Shown: positions 37,328 to 49,488, numbered from the stretch's first letter. The stretch is 64,000 bases of DNA from Pontederia crassipes (GCA_030549335.1 CM060194.1:62958547-63022546); one strand, 5' to 3'. Translations and numbers: made by a program. Notes: generated from the letters alone by a model not told the origin.

Positions 37328-40300
37328 ATGAGGGAGGAGGTGAGGAGCTCTGGGACGGCGGATGCAATGATGATCGCGAGGTCTTCTTCTCCCCCTCCGA
37401 CTCCGGCCGCCAGGTGGTTGGACTCTCGCTGGACCTTTCCTTCCCCCTCTTCTCATGCTCTCTAGGGTTCTCTGTGTGATTTTTGGGCGAGGTTTTGTTC
37501 AATTATCCTTCCCTTTGAGTTTAATTGGGTTTATGTTGTTTGCGATCTCTGTGAGCGTCGAAATGTCCTAACTTAAGCGGATTTGGTGTTTAAACCCTAG
37601 TTTTTTATGCATCCGGGCGACTTTTGGCCGCGCTTGAGAGCCGTCGCGGTTTCCGGATGAGAAGACAAAACCCCGACTTCTCGCGTCGGTGTCGCTAAAA
37701 TGGGGCTAATTTGGAAATGGTAACGGAGTAGGTCCATGCGTTTACTGTCTGATGCCTTCTGCTGTCATTAACTGCCTTAAAAACTTGCCGTTTTGAGAGC
37801 TCTTCTATATTTCAAATTGGTGGGAGTGCATTTATTTTTTGAATATGAATTTGTGGTCGAGTCTTGATTGGAAATGAAGTGGGTTCAACTGATACGCCGC
37901 ATCTATTGGAATCTTCCTGCTGAATGATTAATCTTATTTGTGTTACCATTGCTCATGAGTCATCCCATGCCTAAAACAAATCAGCAGATCATGATCCTGA
38001 GATCCTAGGTTCTGAATCAGCTGTCTAATTTAGCTTTGATTTGCAGCCGTGAGTATGTTGGGGACTCCGAAGCTATTTGAGTGTGGATAGATGTTGCTGA
38101 GATGAATTTGTGGTTTTGATTGTATAGTCTCACATAATTTATCTTTAATTTTTTTGTCTAACGTAGGTGTAGCTATTTATAATGTTGATGACTATATTCA
38201 TAATTTGGAAGTCAAGTTGTAAGGGAATTTGATTGCAAGTGTATTGCTTCATTTGGTCTATGTGAGAGGATTTCATTTTTCAGCTTGATTTAAACCCTTC
38301 ATTATGTATGTTTCTGTTGAGGTGCCTTGAATTATGTACCCTGTACCCAAAATTATGAAGGAAAGAAAAAGAGAAAAAAGAAAAAATGAGGACGAAAGCG
38401 GAGGACTTGGGCCGGGTGCGGGGGCCACGGTATTCCCATAGCCCGAAGCCCCCCACGGCATGGACCTTTATATATAAGGGTTAAGGTTTTATCATGATGC
38501 ATTCTCTTTTGCTCATAGTAAGTTCTTCTGCGGCGGCCTACTTTGCCCGCAAATGTTTCTCTTGTTCACATTGATAAAAAAGATTTTACCACGTTAAATC
38601 TCTTGTTCATCTTCTCTTTCTTTCGTTGTTTTGATTGTTCATCGATCCTCGGGTTCTATTCCCAACAGATTTCTATCTCAAGGAGGAGTCTATAACATGT
38701 AAAAATAACTTGGATGTTCAGCCAGAAGTTGCCTGCTTTTTTTTTGTGTTGATATGCTCAGTTGCTTCCTCCCTAAGAAAGATAAGTGGTTTCCTTTTGA
38801 TTAATGTAAGATCTCCCTTATGTGGCATATAGAGTATCAAACACAACAAATACTGTTAATAAAATGTATTTGGTCTTCCATCAAAATAAGAAACCTATCT
38901 CGAATATGATTTGAAGGACTTGCTAATTCTTTTACAGTGACCAGTTTTCTTCCTATATTTAAGCTAACTTTCTCGTGTTTTTAAGTTGGTCAAACTAGAA
39001 TGATACTATATGTCCTAATTCTTGGTGAAATTGCAACAACTTATTCCTCTGGTTGAAGCAAACCATGTTTGTGTTTAAATTATCAAGAGTTTTTTCATGG
39101 CAATTAGACTGAGATATTATTTCTTCTCAGTTCTGCTGGGGCGTCCTCACCTGCTGCTCCAACAAATGTAACCAGTATAGATTGGCTTGGAAGTGCACAG
39201 GGTTCAAAAGCATCTTCTTTTCAGCAACCACTTCATGCTTCTTTGAGCACCAATGCTGGTGGTTCTACTCTGGGATCATCTGATTCTACATGCAGGCCAT
39301 GGGAAAGGGGGGATCTACTTAGGCGACTAGCCACATTCAAGCCTTCAAATTGGTCTGCCAAGCCAAAGGTTGTTCATCCTTTTGTTCCTGTTTGTGCATT
39401 GTAATAGTTTTTAGGTTTTTTGTAGTTGTAAATTGTAATTCTGGTTTTTTCCATACTATGTTTTGCAGCATACTTAATTTTAGAAATTTCCTTGTCGCCT
39501 TGTTCATCTTTGACATCGTTGTTCATTTTATGGAAATAGAGTACACTTCTCTGCCAATAGTTTTTCCAATTTCCTAAACATTGAAAACAAACATTAAGTG
39601 AAGAAGAATACTAAGGAAAAAATGGGGTCTAATATTATCCATGTGATGAGTACTTTTGTAATTTTAATTGATGATTGTCTTTCGGATACTTTCCTACATC
39701 ATTTCAACAAGTGAAATCTTTTTTTTATGTGTCAGTCCTGTGAGCAAAAGATTTGTAAACAACATCATTTCTGTTGTTTCTAGCTTTCTTGAAATATTAT
39801 GCATACATATTTTTCTACTATAATTCCAGCTTGTTATTGTTCATCATTGATCTAGGTGTTTTCAGGATGTTAGAACCTATAGGGAGCATGTTGTGAGCAA
39901 ATATTCATTGACACTTTTTTTCTACAATTCCAAGATGTCCTTCCTCAAAAAAAGAAAAAAAAGAAAAGGAAAGAATTCAGATGTTTACCATTCTTGTTTT
40001 TTCAGTCAATGATCCAAGAATTTTCAGGATGTTAGAACATTGGGGAGCAAGTTGTGAACATAGATCTGCAGACAGCAGCATATTTTTTGTTTCTAGTTTT
40101 GCTCAAATGAGCTAATCATATATCCTTTTCTACTAAGTTTTCACAATGTGTACTATTCTGGTTTTATTGTTTATTGATATAAGAAGGGGGCAAGTTGTGA
40201 ATAAAAGATTTTAAACCATACCATTTTCTGTTTGTTTCTAGTTTGCTCAAATGAATTTATCATACATCTTTTTCAGCTATATAAGAAGAGGCTTCCTATT

Positions 40301-43300
40301 CTGGTTTTGTTCCATGATCTAAGAATTTTGGAGATGTTAAAACCTGTAGGGAGCAAGTTCTCTATCCTGTGCACGTCATGGCTGGATGAGTATTGACAAA
40401 GACATAATTGAATGTGTGTCCTGTGGCTTGCATCTGACCTTTTCTTCACTAGCAACAAGTAAACCTGCTGAAGGTAGTATCTAGCACGCTTCACCATCTA
40501 TCTACTTATCTGAATTACATGCCTCTTCTCTTGCTGATTGTGGTCCTGTGGATCAATATTTTCAGAATTGTGAAAGGTCATCAAATTGAATTACTAAATT
40601 GGTGTTGACATTGTTTTTGTTTGCTACTTTAATGTATCAGAATTCATGCTATCTGTTGTATATATTATTCATGGGTTTTTGGAAAATTCATAGTCTTTTT
40701 TGTTACTACACTCAAGGATGGAATTAGATTTAGTCTTGTATTCATTTAAGGTTGGGGTGTATAATTCTTCAATTCTAAGTGGTTTGAAGTGAGTTTCTAT
40801 ATGACATTACTTATAATATAATTATTATCTTAAAATATAATAGGATCTGTGCCTCCATGTTCCTTCCTATCATTACTAATGATTTCATTATATAGTTTTC
40901 TTTGTAATAATTAGCCCATTGTGTGTCCTCTTGTTGATCAAGCTGTAGAAGCATTTGCAGAGCAGCTTGATGCAGGCCATAAAGTTGATTGTCCTTGGAA
41001 AGGCAACTGCTGTGCTGACAGCCTGGTACAGTTTCCTCCAAATATTGCATCAGCGCTCATTGGAGGTTATAAAGATCGCTGGGATAGTCTCTTGCAGTTC
41101 CTGTCTCTTCCAGTGATAGCTTCATCAACTGTGGAGACTATGCAACTTACAAGGAGCCAAGAAATTGATCGCTTTCTTTCTCAGACACTTTCTTCTGGTG
41201 AATTATTTAAAGCGGAGAGCACACCAGGAACAAAACTTTCTCGAGAGCATCCCTTCTGTAATTATGATTATGTATGTTATCACTTGATTATTTCTGATTT
41301 TATTAGTTTGCCATTATAACGTCTAGGTACTTCGTCTTTCTCTGATTTCTGTTTTTATTTATTGAAATTGATTAGGCACAGAAACTTATAAGTCTTTGTG
41401 GTTGGGAGCCTAGATGGCTTCCAAATGTTCAAGATTGTGAAGAAAATTCAGCTGAATCTGCTAAAAATGCATGTTCAATTGTCCCTACTAAAGATGAATG
41501 TGATCAATCTGACTTTCATGGACCTAGTAAGAGCAAATTATCTGCTTCTGGAAAGGACAAAAGCAAAGTGAAATCCCTTATAGAAGAAATGAGGAGCGGT
41601 ATGCGGTGTCCCTTGTTGGATTGCAGCTTATGTGGAGCTACTGTCAGAATTTGGGATTTCCGTACAGTACCACGCCCTGCTCGGTTTGATGCACCTGATA
41701 CTGGCAGAAAGTTGCTAACTACACGAGGAGTGAGTGCTGCCAGTGGGATCAATGGATATGTTGCTACAGAGGTAACAGAGAGGGAACAGATGGAGGGCCG
41801 TGATGAAGCAGCAACAAATGAAGATCGGAGGACACAATCCAATGCTGGTGTAGATTTAAATCTCACAATGGCTGGAGGATTGCCATCGACGCAATTTGCA
41901 ATACCAGCAGCATCTGAACACTTCGATAATGGGGGAATGGGGAGAGATTTAATCATTGGCCAGCCTACTGGAAGTGAGGTTGGTGATCGGGCAACGTCAT
42001 ATGAATCACGAGGTCCAAGCACTAGGAAACGCAGCTTGGAGGAAGGTGGGAGCACTGTTGATAGGCCACATGATCGGATTCAGCGTGCTGATAGTATAGA
42101 AGGAACTGTCATTGATCGTGATGCAGATGAAGTTGATGATGGTACTCAGGATTCAGACGGCCCATGCAAACGCGCTCGTGGTTTTGATATATTTGACTGC
42201 TACCCTACATCACATAGGATGGACTCCTCTGGTGCTGGTCCTAGCCGTAGTTTATGTTTTGACATCGATATTGATGTCAATAGGGTTGATTCCTTTAAAG
42301 AAGAAAGCGATGTAGGAGTTGGTTTTCCATCAACGAGAGATTCTGCAAGGGCATCCTCCGTGATTGCAATGGATACAGTCTGTAGTCCAGAGGAAGATTC
42401 TATGGAAAGTGTTGAAAATTATCCAGGAGATGTAGGTGATATTAGTTTTCCATCTCCAAGCATACCCAGGAACCTAGACATGAATGATGCACTAGATTCC
42501 AATTTTAGTAACCAAGCGCAACAAAGTACTTATGTGCAAGCTGCTGGGGGGAGTGTTGCCAGAGAAATGGGAGGTAGCAGCATAAATGATGGAGAGGAGT
42601 TGGTCAATGCAGAAACTGTTACCGGTTATGCCAGGGATAGGCTTAGTTTGGGAGTTAGTGGAGGAAGTGTTGGAATGGGTGCTAGTCATGAAGCTGAAAT
42701 GCATGGGGTTGATGTATCCGTGCACAGAGCTGACAGTGTCGAAGGTGATGCAGAGCCAGTCGCTGAAGTCACTGAAAATGTTGGCCAAACTGGTGAGTCA
42801 GCTCCAGGACCTGGAGTTATGGATGAGTCTGTCCCCGAAGTTACCAGAGCTGATCCTCATGGTGAAAGCCAAGAAATGATGTCCCCTTCTGTTGGAAGGG
42901 CTGATAGTGGTTCAAAAGTTTATGGTTCAACAAAAGCTGATTCAATGGAAAGTGGCGAGAAGGTTAGTCATGCTTTGGGTCATGATGTCCATCCTTCACT
43001 TTCTTGCAATGCAGTAATTTGCTCAACATACGAAGGATCAAAGGAAGAGGTGACACAGATAGGCAAGGCAGGGAATGGAACAGGTTGGCATTTCAGTTTC
43101 TTTTTTCTATATCTCTGTTTTATTGTTTCAATATTTCATACTAATTTACTCTTGCTGTCTTCGTGTATTCTATATCTTACTAGTGCGTTCTGTAGTGCCT
43201 TAATGGCCTAACTTTCTCTAGTGCGCTGTGGACATTTTGGGTATACTTTTTCATTATTATGATCTTACAGGTTCACGAGACATTTAGTTTTTTAGCTTCT

Positions 43301-45768
43301 ATAGATTCTAGTGATTCAACTTGATCCCTTTTTTTATGTGTTGTCTTGTCATTTCACTTCACTATGAATTCCTTATTTTCTTCTCAGCTGGCCCATTGAG
43401 ATCAACGTTGGAAAAGATATTATGAGTCTTGTGCCTGTTTAGTTTGAGTGTTCTTTTTTTCATTTTCTTTGAAATGACAGCTGAAACAATACAACAACAA
43501 CAACAAAGCCTTATCCCACTAGGTGAGGTCGGCTACATGGATCATACGACGTCATTCCGCACAATATATTCGTTGATCCATATTCATGAGATTCGACAAT
43601 ATGGTAGTATAATTCATTTCCTTCAATTTTAAGAAAATATAAATAAAAAACGTGTTTTCGTTTCTTTTTAAGGATATCTTACTTTTTAGCACATTAAATA
43701 AATTACTAAATTATGAAAACTATAAAAAAACTCTCTCCTCTCACAGTATTCTTTGTGTTTTCTCCATTGTCTCCTAATTTCTCTCTTTCTCTTTTATCAT
43801 TTCTTCCTCTTCTTCCTATATTCTCTTTTCCTTTCCTCGCTCTTATTTTCTTTCTCTCTTTATGTGTTTCCTTTTTCTTCTTTTTACTTTCTTGTCTTAT
43901 TTCCTTCTCTTATTTTTCACCCTTATCTTCTCTTACCTCTTACCTTTCCTGATTCTCGCCTCTTTTCTTTACATTTCTTCTTTCTATCTCCACTTTTTCT
44001 CTTCTTTACAAAATTAAACACGTTTTCTTACTTTAGATTTCTGAAAACAAAACAAGAAATGAAATTTGAAACCAAGTTTCTAAAGGAAAAAAGTAAAATT
44101 TAAAAATAAAATAGAAAAAGCCTGTGAAATGAAATTTATTTTCTAAACCAAATGGACCCTAATGAATTTTCCAATTTGAGTGCATATATCAGTCGGTCCC
44201 AAGCCCGGATAAAGGAGGAGGGTTGTGTTAGGCCCCGACAGCCAGCGTAAAATCTTGTCGAATCGCATGAACATGGATCAACGAATGACGTCGTATGATC
44301 CATGTAGCCGACCCCACCTAGTGGGACAAGGCTTTGTTGTTGTTGTTGAGTGCATATATCAGTCAATTCTCAATCATATTTCCTTTGCATACTGGAGGCA
44401 ACAACAACAACAACAAAGCCTTTGCATACTAGAGGCGATGAAAAGAATTTTGTTGACATCACAATGCAATGCTGCTGTAAATCATATTTCCATTTTTGTT
44501 GTACACATCTTTTTCTAGCACATGGCTGCTACCATTTTCTTTTTTCTGAGAAGAGGAATGCTACTATTGGTATCCACAGTTTTTGTGTGGTAAGATTAAA
44601 TGTGCACTTGCAAGATTTCATGTGGCTTATTTTTAATCTTTAATCAGTGTCCATAATTAAGATACCTATTTATAAAAAAATAAGATTATCTATTTGTCTT
44701 ACAGGCAATGCAAATGGGGAAAATGAATACCTAGGGGGAGTTGGAGAATTTGACCCTATTAAGCATCACTACAGCTATTGCCCATGGGTAAACAGCAATG
44801 TCGCCGCTGCCGGTTGTAATAGTGATGTTGGTTCTAGTGTGGACAGTTTTGAAGCCCACTGTGGTTGGGAACTTACTTTGGATGCGTTGGACACCTTCCA
44901 ATCCCTTGGTCATGTTCCCAATCAAATAATGCGGTCTGAATCTGCAGCTTCTCTGTATAAGGTAAATATCATCTGATGAGTGCAGTTTTCAAGAAATAAT
45001 TTAGATATATCCATGGGATGTTGACAAATATCTGAATCCCCTTCTCAACTTAGTGCACCATATCATCATTAGTTCACAAGCCTACTTTTTGAGGTTTACC
45101 GGTATTCTTTAGATGCATTGTTAAGAGCCAGGAAGAATAAAAAAACTCACCTATTGCATTGGATGATGTGGCGGCATTTAATTGGTCAAAGTTCAAACTA
45201 AGCTCCTCTTCAGAATAGTTTGTACTGAGCAGTTTGTTTAGAAGTGATTGTCAGAGAAAAAAAATGAAGAGAATGGTATATAGGCTGTCATGTGATTGGA
45301 TGGGTACTGCGGACATAACTGATAAATCAAACCCAATGCCTTTATTTTATCCAATGTGAAAAATGGACTCTTTATCATGCTAGCGTAATTCAATACCATA
45401 TTAATCTCTTTTATGGAATGTGCTCTTAGTTAATCACAATTACCTGTAAAAATATTTGTTTTCATACTTCTTGTGATTTCTGTGCTCAGGATATAACCAA
45501 CAAATCGACCAAATATTAATATGTTAAATTATATGCGAAATGCACTTCTTATCATAGCATAATCCTACATTATATCTAATGTCTTTTTTTAAAGAAGGAT
45601 CTAATGCCTTTTTTGGTGAAGGAAATCTAATGTACTTGGTTTCCATACTGTAAATGGAGGACTACTTACAAACGTTTCAGATTTTTGTGTGATTCATGTG
45701 CACAGGATGACCATGTGTCTCCTAGCCAAAAGCTTTTGATCGTGAGTAGAAGGCAAGGAAAGCACTGA
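37328..45768 (+). CDS. ILP1: C3HC zinc-finger protein, ILP1/NIPA-like
   Basis: Seven coding exons: 37328-37413, 39131-39368, 40350-40473, 40943-41271, 41376-43083, 44705-44961 and 45706-45768. Together 2805 nt, 934 aa, all GT-AG with consistent phases. The N terminus MREEVRSSG and PTPAASSAGASSPAAPTNV match Arabidopsis IAP-like protein 1 (At1g17210), as does the length. Next come CRPWERGDLLRRLATFKPSN and the C3HC (BIR-like) zinc finger: CVSCG in exon 3, then H and C of GHKVDCPWKGNCC in exon 4. After that, YKDRWDSLLQFLSLPV and the second family domain, AQKLISLCGWEPRWLP to MRCPLLDCSLCGATVRIWDF, a long acidic/Ser-rich middle, and FDPIKHHYSYCPWVN plus GWELTLDAL near the end. Animal ZC3HC1 (NIPA) is nuclear, linked to the nuclear basket; a paralogue, MEM1, affects DNA methylation. 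The exact role of the plant protein is not settled. Confidence 0.92.
38315..38667 (+). mobile_element. Possible solo LTR in ILP1 intron 1
   Basis: A 353-bp segment from TGTTGAGGTGCC to TCTATTCCCAACA, ends TGTTG..CAACA, containing a GC-rich block (38390-38460) and a TATA-like TTTATATATAAGGG at about 38467. Composition differs from the surrounding intron. The flanks GTTTC and GATTT do not match well, so the duplication is not confirmed. Copia-like by its terminal bases; a fossil with no coding part. Confidence 0.45.
39735..40360 (+). repeat. Tandem repeat in ILP1 intron 2 reaching exon 3
   Basis: Four diverged units of about 142-161 bp. Each has GTGAGCAAA/GTGAATAAAA, a TTGTTTCTAG, a TTTTCTACTA, then GATCTAAGAATTTT, GATGTTAGAACCT and GGGAGCAAG. 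Boundaries lie near 39735, 39888, 40049, 40191 and 40352. The last unit contains the true acceptor CTGTAG|GGAGCAAG of exon 3, so earlier units are partial copies of the splice region. Confidence 0.7.
43491..43597 (-). mobile_element. SINE-like retroposon fragment in ILP1 intron 5
   Basis: Minus orientation: an (ACA)n tail, then AAAGCCTTATCCCACTAGGT and GGTCGGCTACATGGATCATA, matching the tails at 6401 and 44195. Its 5' part is truncated at about TTCGAC. A short extra stretch (CCGCACAATATA) after GACGTCATT marks a variant subfamily. Target-site duplication unclear. Confidence 0.75.
43727..44010 (+). repeat. Polypyrimidine tract, about 280 bp
   Basis: The plus strand is almost only T and C (runs such as TTTCTCTCTTTCTCTTTTAT and CTCTTCTTCCTATATTCTCT). 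It lies in ILP1 intron 5. Open frames here are a product of this composition. Confidence 0.85.
44195..44345 (+). mobile_element. SINE-like retroposon sharing an RTE 3' tail (copy 3)
   Basis: 151 bp in plus orientation from GGTCCCAAGCCCGG to the (TTG)n tail, flanked by a perfect 19-bp target-site duplication, TTGAGTGCATATATCAGTC at 44176-44194 and 44346-44364. It lacks the first 25 or so bases of the 176-bp form, so it is slightly 5'-truncated. The perfect duplication and clean tail make this the youngest copy. It sits in ILP1 intron 5. Confidence 0.92.
44382..44437 (-). mobile_element. Tail-only retro-insertion of about 20 nt
   Basis: An (AAC)n run ending in AAAGCC at 44400-44420, the extreme 3' end of the same SINE/LINE family in minus orientation. 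It is bracketed by CTTTGCATACTGGAGGC (44383-44399) and CTTTGCATACTAGAGGC (44420-44436), which differ by one base. This is the structure expected when reverse transcription stopped after the tail. Confidence 0.8.
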
Positions 45769-48000
45769 ATTCATCTTGTATTCAGGTATGGAAAATTTAT
45801 CTAACAGTTTTTTTGCAGTAATATTCTTTATTATGTCTCGTCTCTGTGGTCTTTGACTACATATTCTCTTAAACCCACTAACAAATTTTATTTGTGTTTT
45901 GTGGATCCTTTTCCTGATTTCCTAGTACATGATGTCAAAATAGAAAAGAATACTAGTACATATTAGTTGCCCTTGCGGTAATAATCAGGAAGAAAGGAAA
46001 CTCTTTGTGAAGTCTAACAAAGCTTATAAAGCAACTTGATAGATTACATTCATAAGGATTAGCAGTCAAATCTTTTTCCTTCATTTTCCTCCGGATCCAC
46101 TCGAAGAAAAAAAAAACAAATATTTCATTGGGACACTGAGTTATTTCTCCTGCCAATTTCCCACTTTTCCACTTTAACAAGTCATTATATATGCTTTCAT
46201 ATTTACAAACCTTCAATTTCATAGTTGTATGTGTACTAAAGAACCTTAAGATCCATCACCTATATTGATGTTCTTTTTCTTCTGCATGAACTATATGCAA
46301 TTGAATTCAGAATCAAATTATAAGCACTTTTTCTTGGTTCTGTTGAAATTTATGATAAATCTGTTCATTGAGGTTTAGTCCAGCTGAGCCTGGATATCAT
46401 CAGCATCCGATTTTAAGTCCAGTTGAAGCTTGTATGTCAACATCTCATATATTGGTTTGAGCTAGGCAGGTTTGAACAAAATAAACTACATACACTTGCA
46501 GCTTATCACGCTCAAGATAATGATCCATCCCCTAGTCCACCGCGTGGACATTTAAAATAAAATATAAACTCTATAATCCTTTGGCATAGTGGAGCCATCT
46601 TTGAGATATGGATCAACAATACCCCTTCTATGATTCTATCCGTGTATGACAAGTTGAAATGTTCGTTCGACCTTGAAAACATGTGTGCCTCACAACAAAG
46701 GCCCTTTTCATGGTCCTGGTTCCGATCCCATCTTTGTGGAAAGTCATGTTAATGGATGATGAATAGTGCCTTATTTCGTGCTAATTTGTTATGTTAGGAT
46801 TGAGAGGACGGCATCTGCGGAGTATTACTGGCTTACCGAAGAGGAGATTGATTAGAAGATTTTTAATATGTGCTCGAGCAGCAGGTAAATTAGATGATAT
46901 CACTGGCTTCCTGTAAAGTTGGAGCCGACTCATGTAAACCCAGTACCAGCAATTTGTGTTCGTGGACCAGTACAAGCAACTTGCGGCATAAACAGTATAA
47001 TCTACCTTCCATTAAACCCTGTCTTCTTGACTTCCCTGTTTCTGGATGTAAGTAATTATTTTAAACTATTAAAATATTGCAGACATTTGTTGAGCCAGTA
47101 GTGTTTATTACGATTAATTGAAAGTTTTGAACATATAATCTTGCGCATGTAAAGGCATTATTGTGTGACCTTGGATTGATATAAAAGGGGGAAAGGTGTT
47201 GTTGGACGCTAATGCCCGTCAAGCTTGTGGGCCCTGGCGACAAGGGCTGTTGGATTAGATTTGGACGGGCCTTTTGTTTTATCTTTTATTTTTAATTTTA
47301 CCTTTTCTTTTCCTGTATTCGGTTTCACTTTGCTAGGAAGGTTGGAATTCTCTATGATCGCTCTCCAAATCGAGAACATAATTCTCTCTCCAACTTCCTT
47401 TAACTCTGCGTCACGTCTGATTTTTGGTTTTAGGCTTCACTGTAATGCAATCTCTCTTCTACAAGGTGGATTTCAGATGGAACTGTCTGGTCTTCTCAGT
47501 TAACATTCATAAATAATGTCAAACCTCGGTGCAATATATTCATATTTTAACTTGTTATTACTAAAAGCTATATATCTACAGTTTTAAACAATCCCTCTCT
47601 TTCTCTCTCACACACACAGACCCCCAAAAGAAAGGGTTAAAAGGATGAATGGACAAGTTATTTCCTACTCAATTGAAATGGATTATGCCAATGTTGCTCC
47701 TCTTTTTCCGGTTACAGTGTTTTGCTCGTCTGTTTGCATTCGCCATACAGAACATTTTTATTAAAAGTCTTAACAATTGAGCAAAAAATAAAAAAAAGGG
47801 AGAAAAGAAAGCGAAGTTGTCATCAAACGTGAGCCCGCGACTATCCCTTTTGTATTGCCGAGCGTTGGCCGTTTTGACTGTGCCATGCATGGCGTGGTCA
47901 CCCTTCGTCTCTTTCTCTATGTCCCATGTTCTTTTTCGTAAAGTGAAAAAGAAATATGGAGAAAAGAAGAAGACATATCATTAACAATTAACAGATGAAT
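45769..48000 (+). other. ILP1 3' flank, possible 3'-UTR exon
   Basis: Seventeen nt after the stop, TATTCAG|GTATGG at 45785/45786 could be a donor. TTATGTTAG|GATTGAGAGG at 46798/46799 is a possible acceptor, and the 46799-47120 segment has exon-like composition. No further coding gene is recognised to 48000. Confidence 0.3.
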
Positions 48001-48569
48001 ACTTTTCTTATTTATTTCTTTTTAGATAGAAGATGCTATTATTTGTATAATGTAAAAATTAAAAATAAAATCAACTTGATAATTTTGAGACCATTGGTGG
48101 GCCATTTTTCATTGTCATGACAAATTAGTGGGGGTCGATAATTGTTCAACTTTCTATTCAATGATTTTAAACAGTATGATGATAATTGAAAAAAAAATCG
48201 GGTTCCAAATTGTGAGAAATCGAAGTCTCTGTCACTATTTGGATTTTGAAACTCTTCTTTTTCATCTTTTCCAAAATAATTGGGGACGTCAAAACTCTCT
48301 ATTATTTAAAGTTGGACAATAGATAGAAAAAGGTTTAGAAGTTCGGGTCCCATCTCACGACCACCTTAGGATGAGCTGATGAACATATAAAAAGGGAAAC
48401 CGAGATAACTAATAAAGTTTCACCTATGTATCAATCGATTCATCACACGTTTAAGTTTTTTACTTCATCCATATCAGAAGGTTAACCTTCTGATCCATGG
48501 AGCATAAAATGATTAAACAAACCGATCAAATAACATCAGGAATATTTCTTAAAATTGAAATATTACATG

Positions 48570-48600
48570 TGTGTGTATATATATATATACACACACATAC
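48570..48600. repeat. (GT)n(AT)n(AC)n palindromic microsatellite
   Basis: GTGTGTGT, then alternating TA, then ACACACAC: the tract is its own reverse complement and could extrude a hairpin. Confidence 0.9.
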
Positions 48601-49485
48601 AGACAAATAGTAATGGACCAGTGGGTGGCTCTTCTGATCACCTGCATTCCACGCTTTGTTTAATTACAAAATCAATACTCTCAACATGCAGCTGCTGTTC
48701 TTCCTCAAAGTGTATGCACCACGGTACTACGTACAAGAGGGCAACCGACAGGGTGGACTGTAGATTCTCTTCAGATCTGTGCCATCTTTATCAACTGATG
48801 CATGTTGGCTACTAATATAACTATCAAGGAGAGGGGAAGAGTGCCAAGGATCAGAGGTGACACAAGGATGTGTTGCCACTGTCGCCCCCGTCAACCTTGG
48901 TGTGGACCTGTCCCCTCCCTTTCCCTCTCATCTCTCTCTCTCGCTCCACCCCACCCCACCCCCTGCCTTCTTCTTTCTTTTCAGCTTCCTTCTTCACTCC
49001 CATCGGCGAGAGAGGCCTTGCATGATTGATCAATATATCGTGCAATTATGTGCAGTGACACACACATGAAGATGGCATCATGTGTATGCTGTTATCATGT
49101 ACGTGCTATATATGTATTATTATCTTATCATACGCGCTCGCTAGTTCATCATTTCCTTTCCATCTTTGGGACTCAGCTCGGTGCCTGTGGCTTAAACGAG
49201 AACCAGCCGACAACTTAATTAATATTATTGGTAAGCATCCGTTCATGTCATCATAAAGAAGTTTACGAGTTGTTGAACAAGTGATGTTTCCTAGTTAGAA
49301 AATTACATGTATGATAACAACGACTGATATAAGCCATATATATATTGTGAATATTGGCACCCCAAATTAATGAGATGATATCCGATTGATTGATCGATCA
49401 GGAATCTTATATAATAAGGCAATGACGTGTATATAAGAATTGTGATCTTGGTTTATATAAATTGGGAAATGCGTGTTTTATATGT

Positions 49486-49488
<3 letters not shown>

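Noticed and set aside
40921-40942. Exon 4 of ILP1 starting at an earlier AG (TTAG at about 40916)
   Set aside because: That acceptor would put the exon in the wrong frame and hit a stop; the AG at 40941-40942 keeps AVEAFAEQLDAGH in frame.
41516-42055. Antisense open frame over ILP1 exon 5
   Set aside because: It overlaps the well-supported zinc-finger gene exon and has no recognisable content.
43713-44103. Hydrophobic Ser/Leu/Phe open frames in the polypyrimidine tract
   Set aside because: Pure T/C sequence avoids stop codons; there is no protein signal.
46799-46975. Separate gene downstream of ILP1
   Set aside because: Only short frames with no recognisable domain; better explained as possible 3' UTR.
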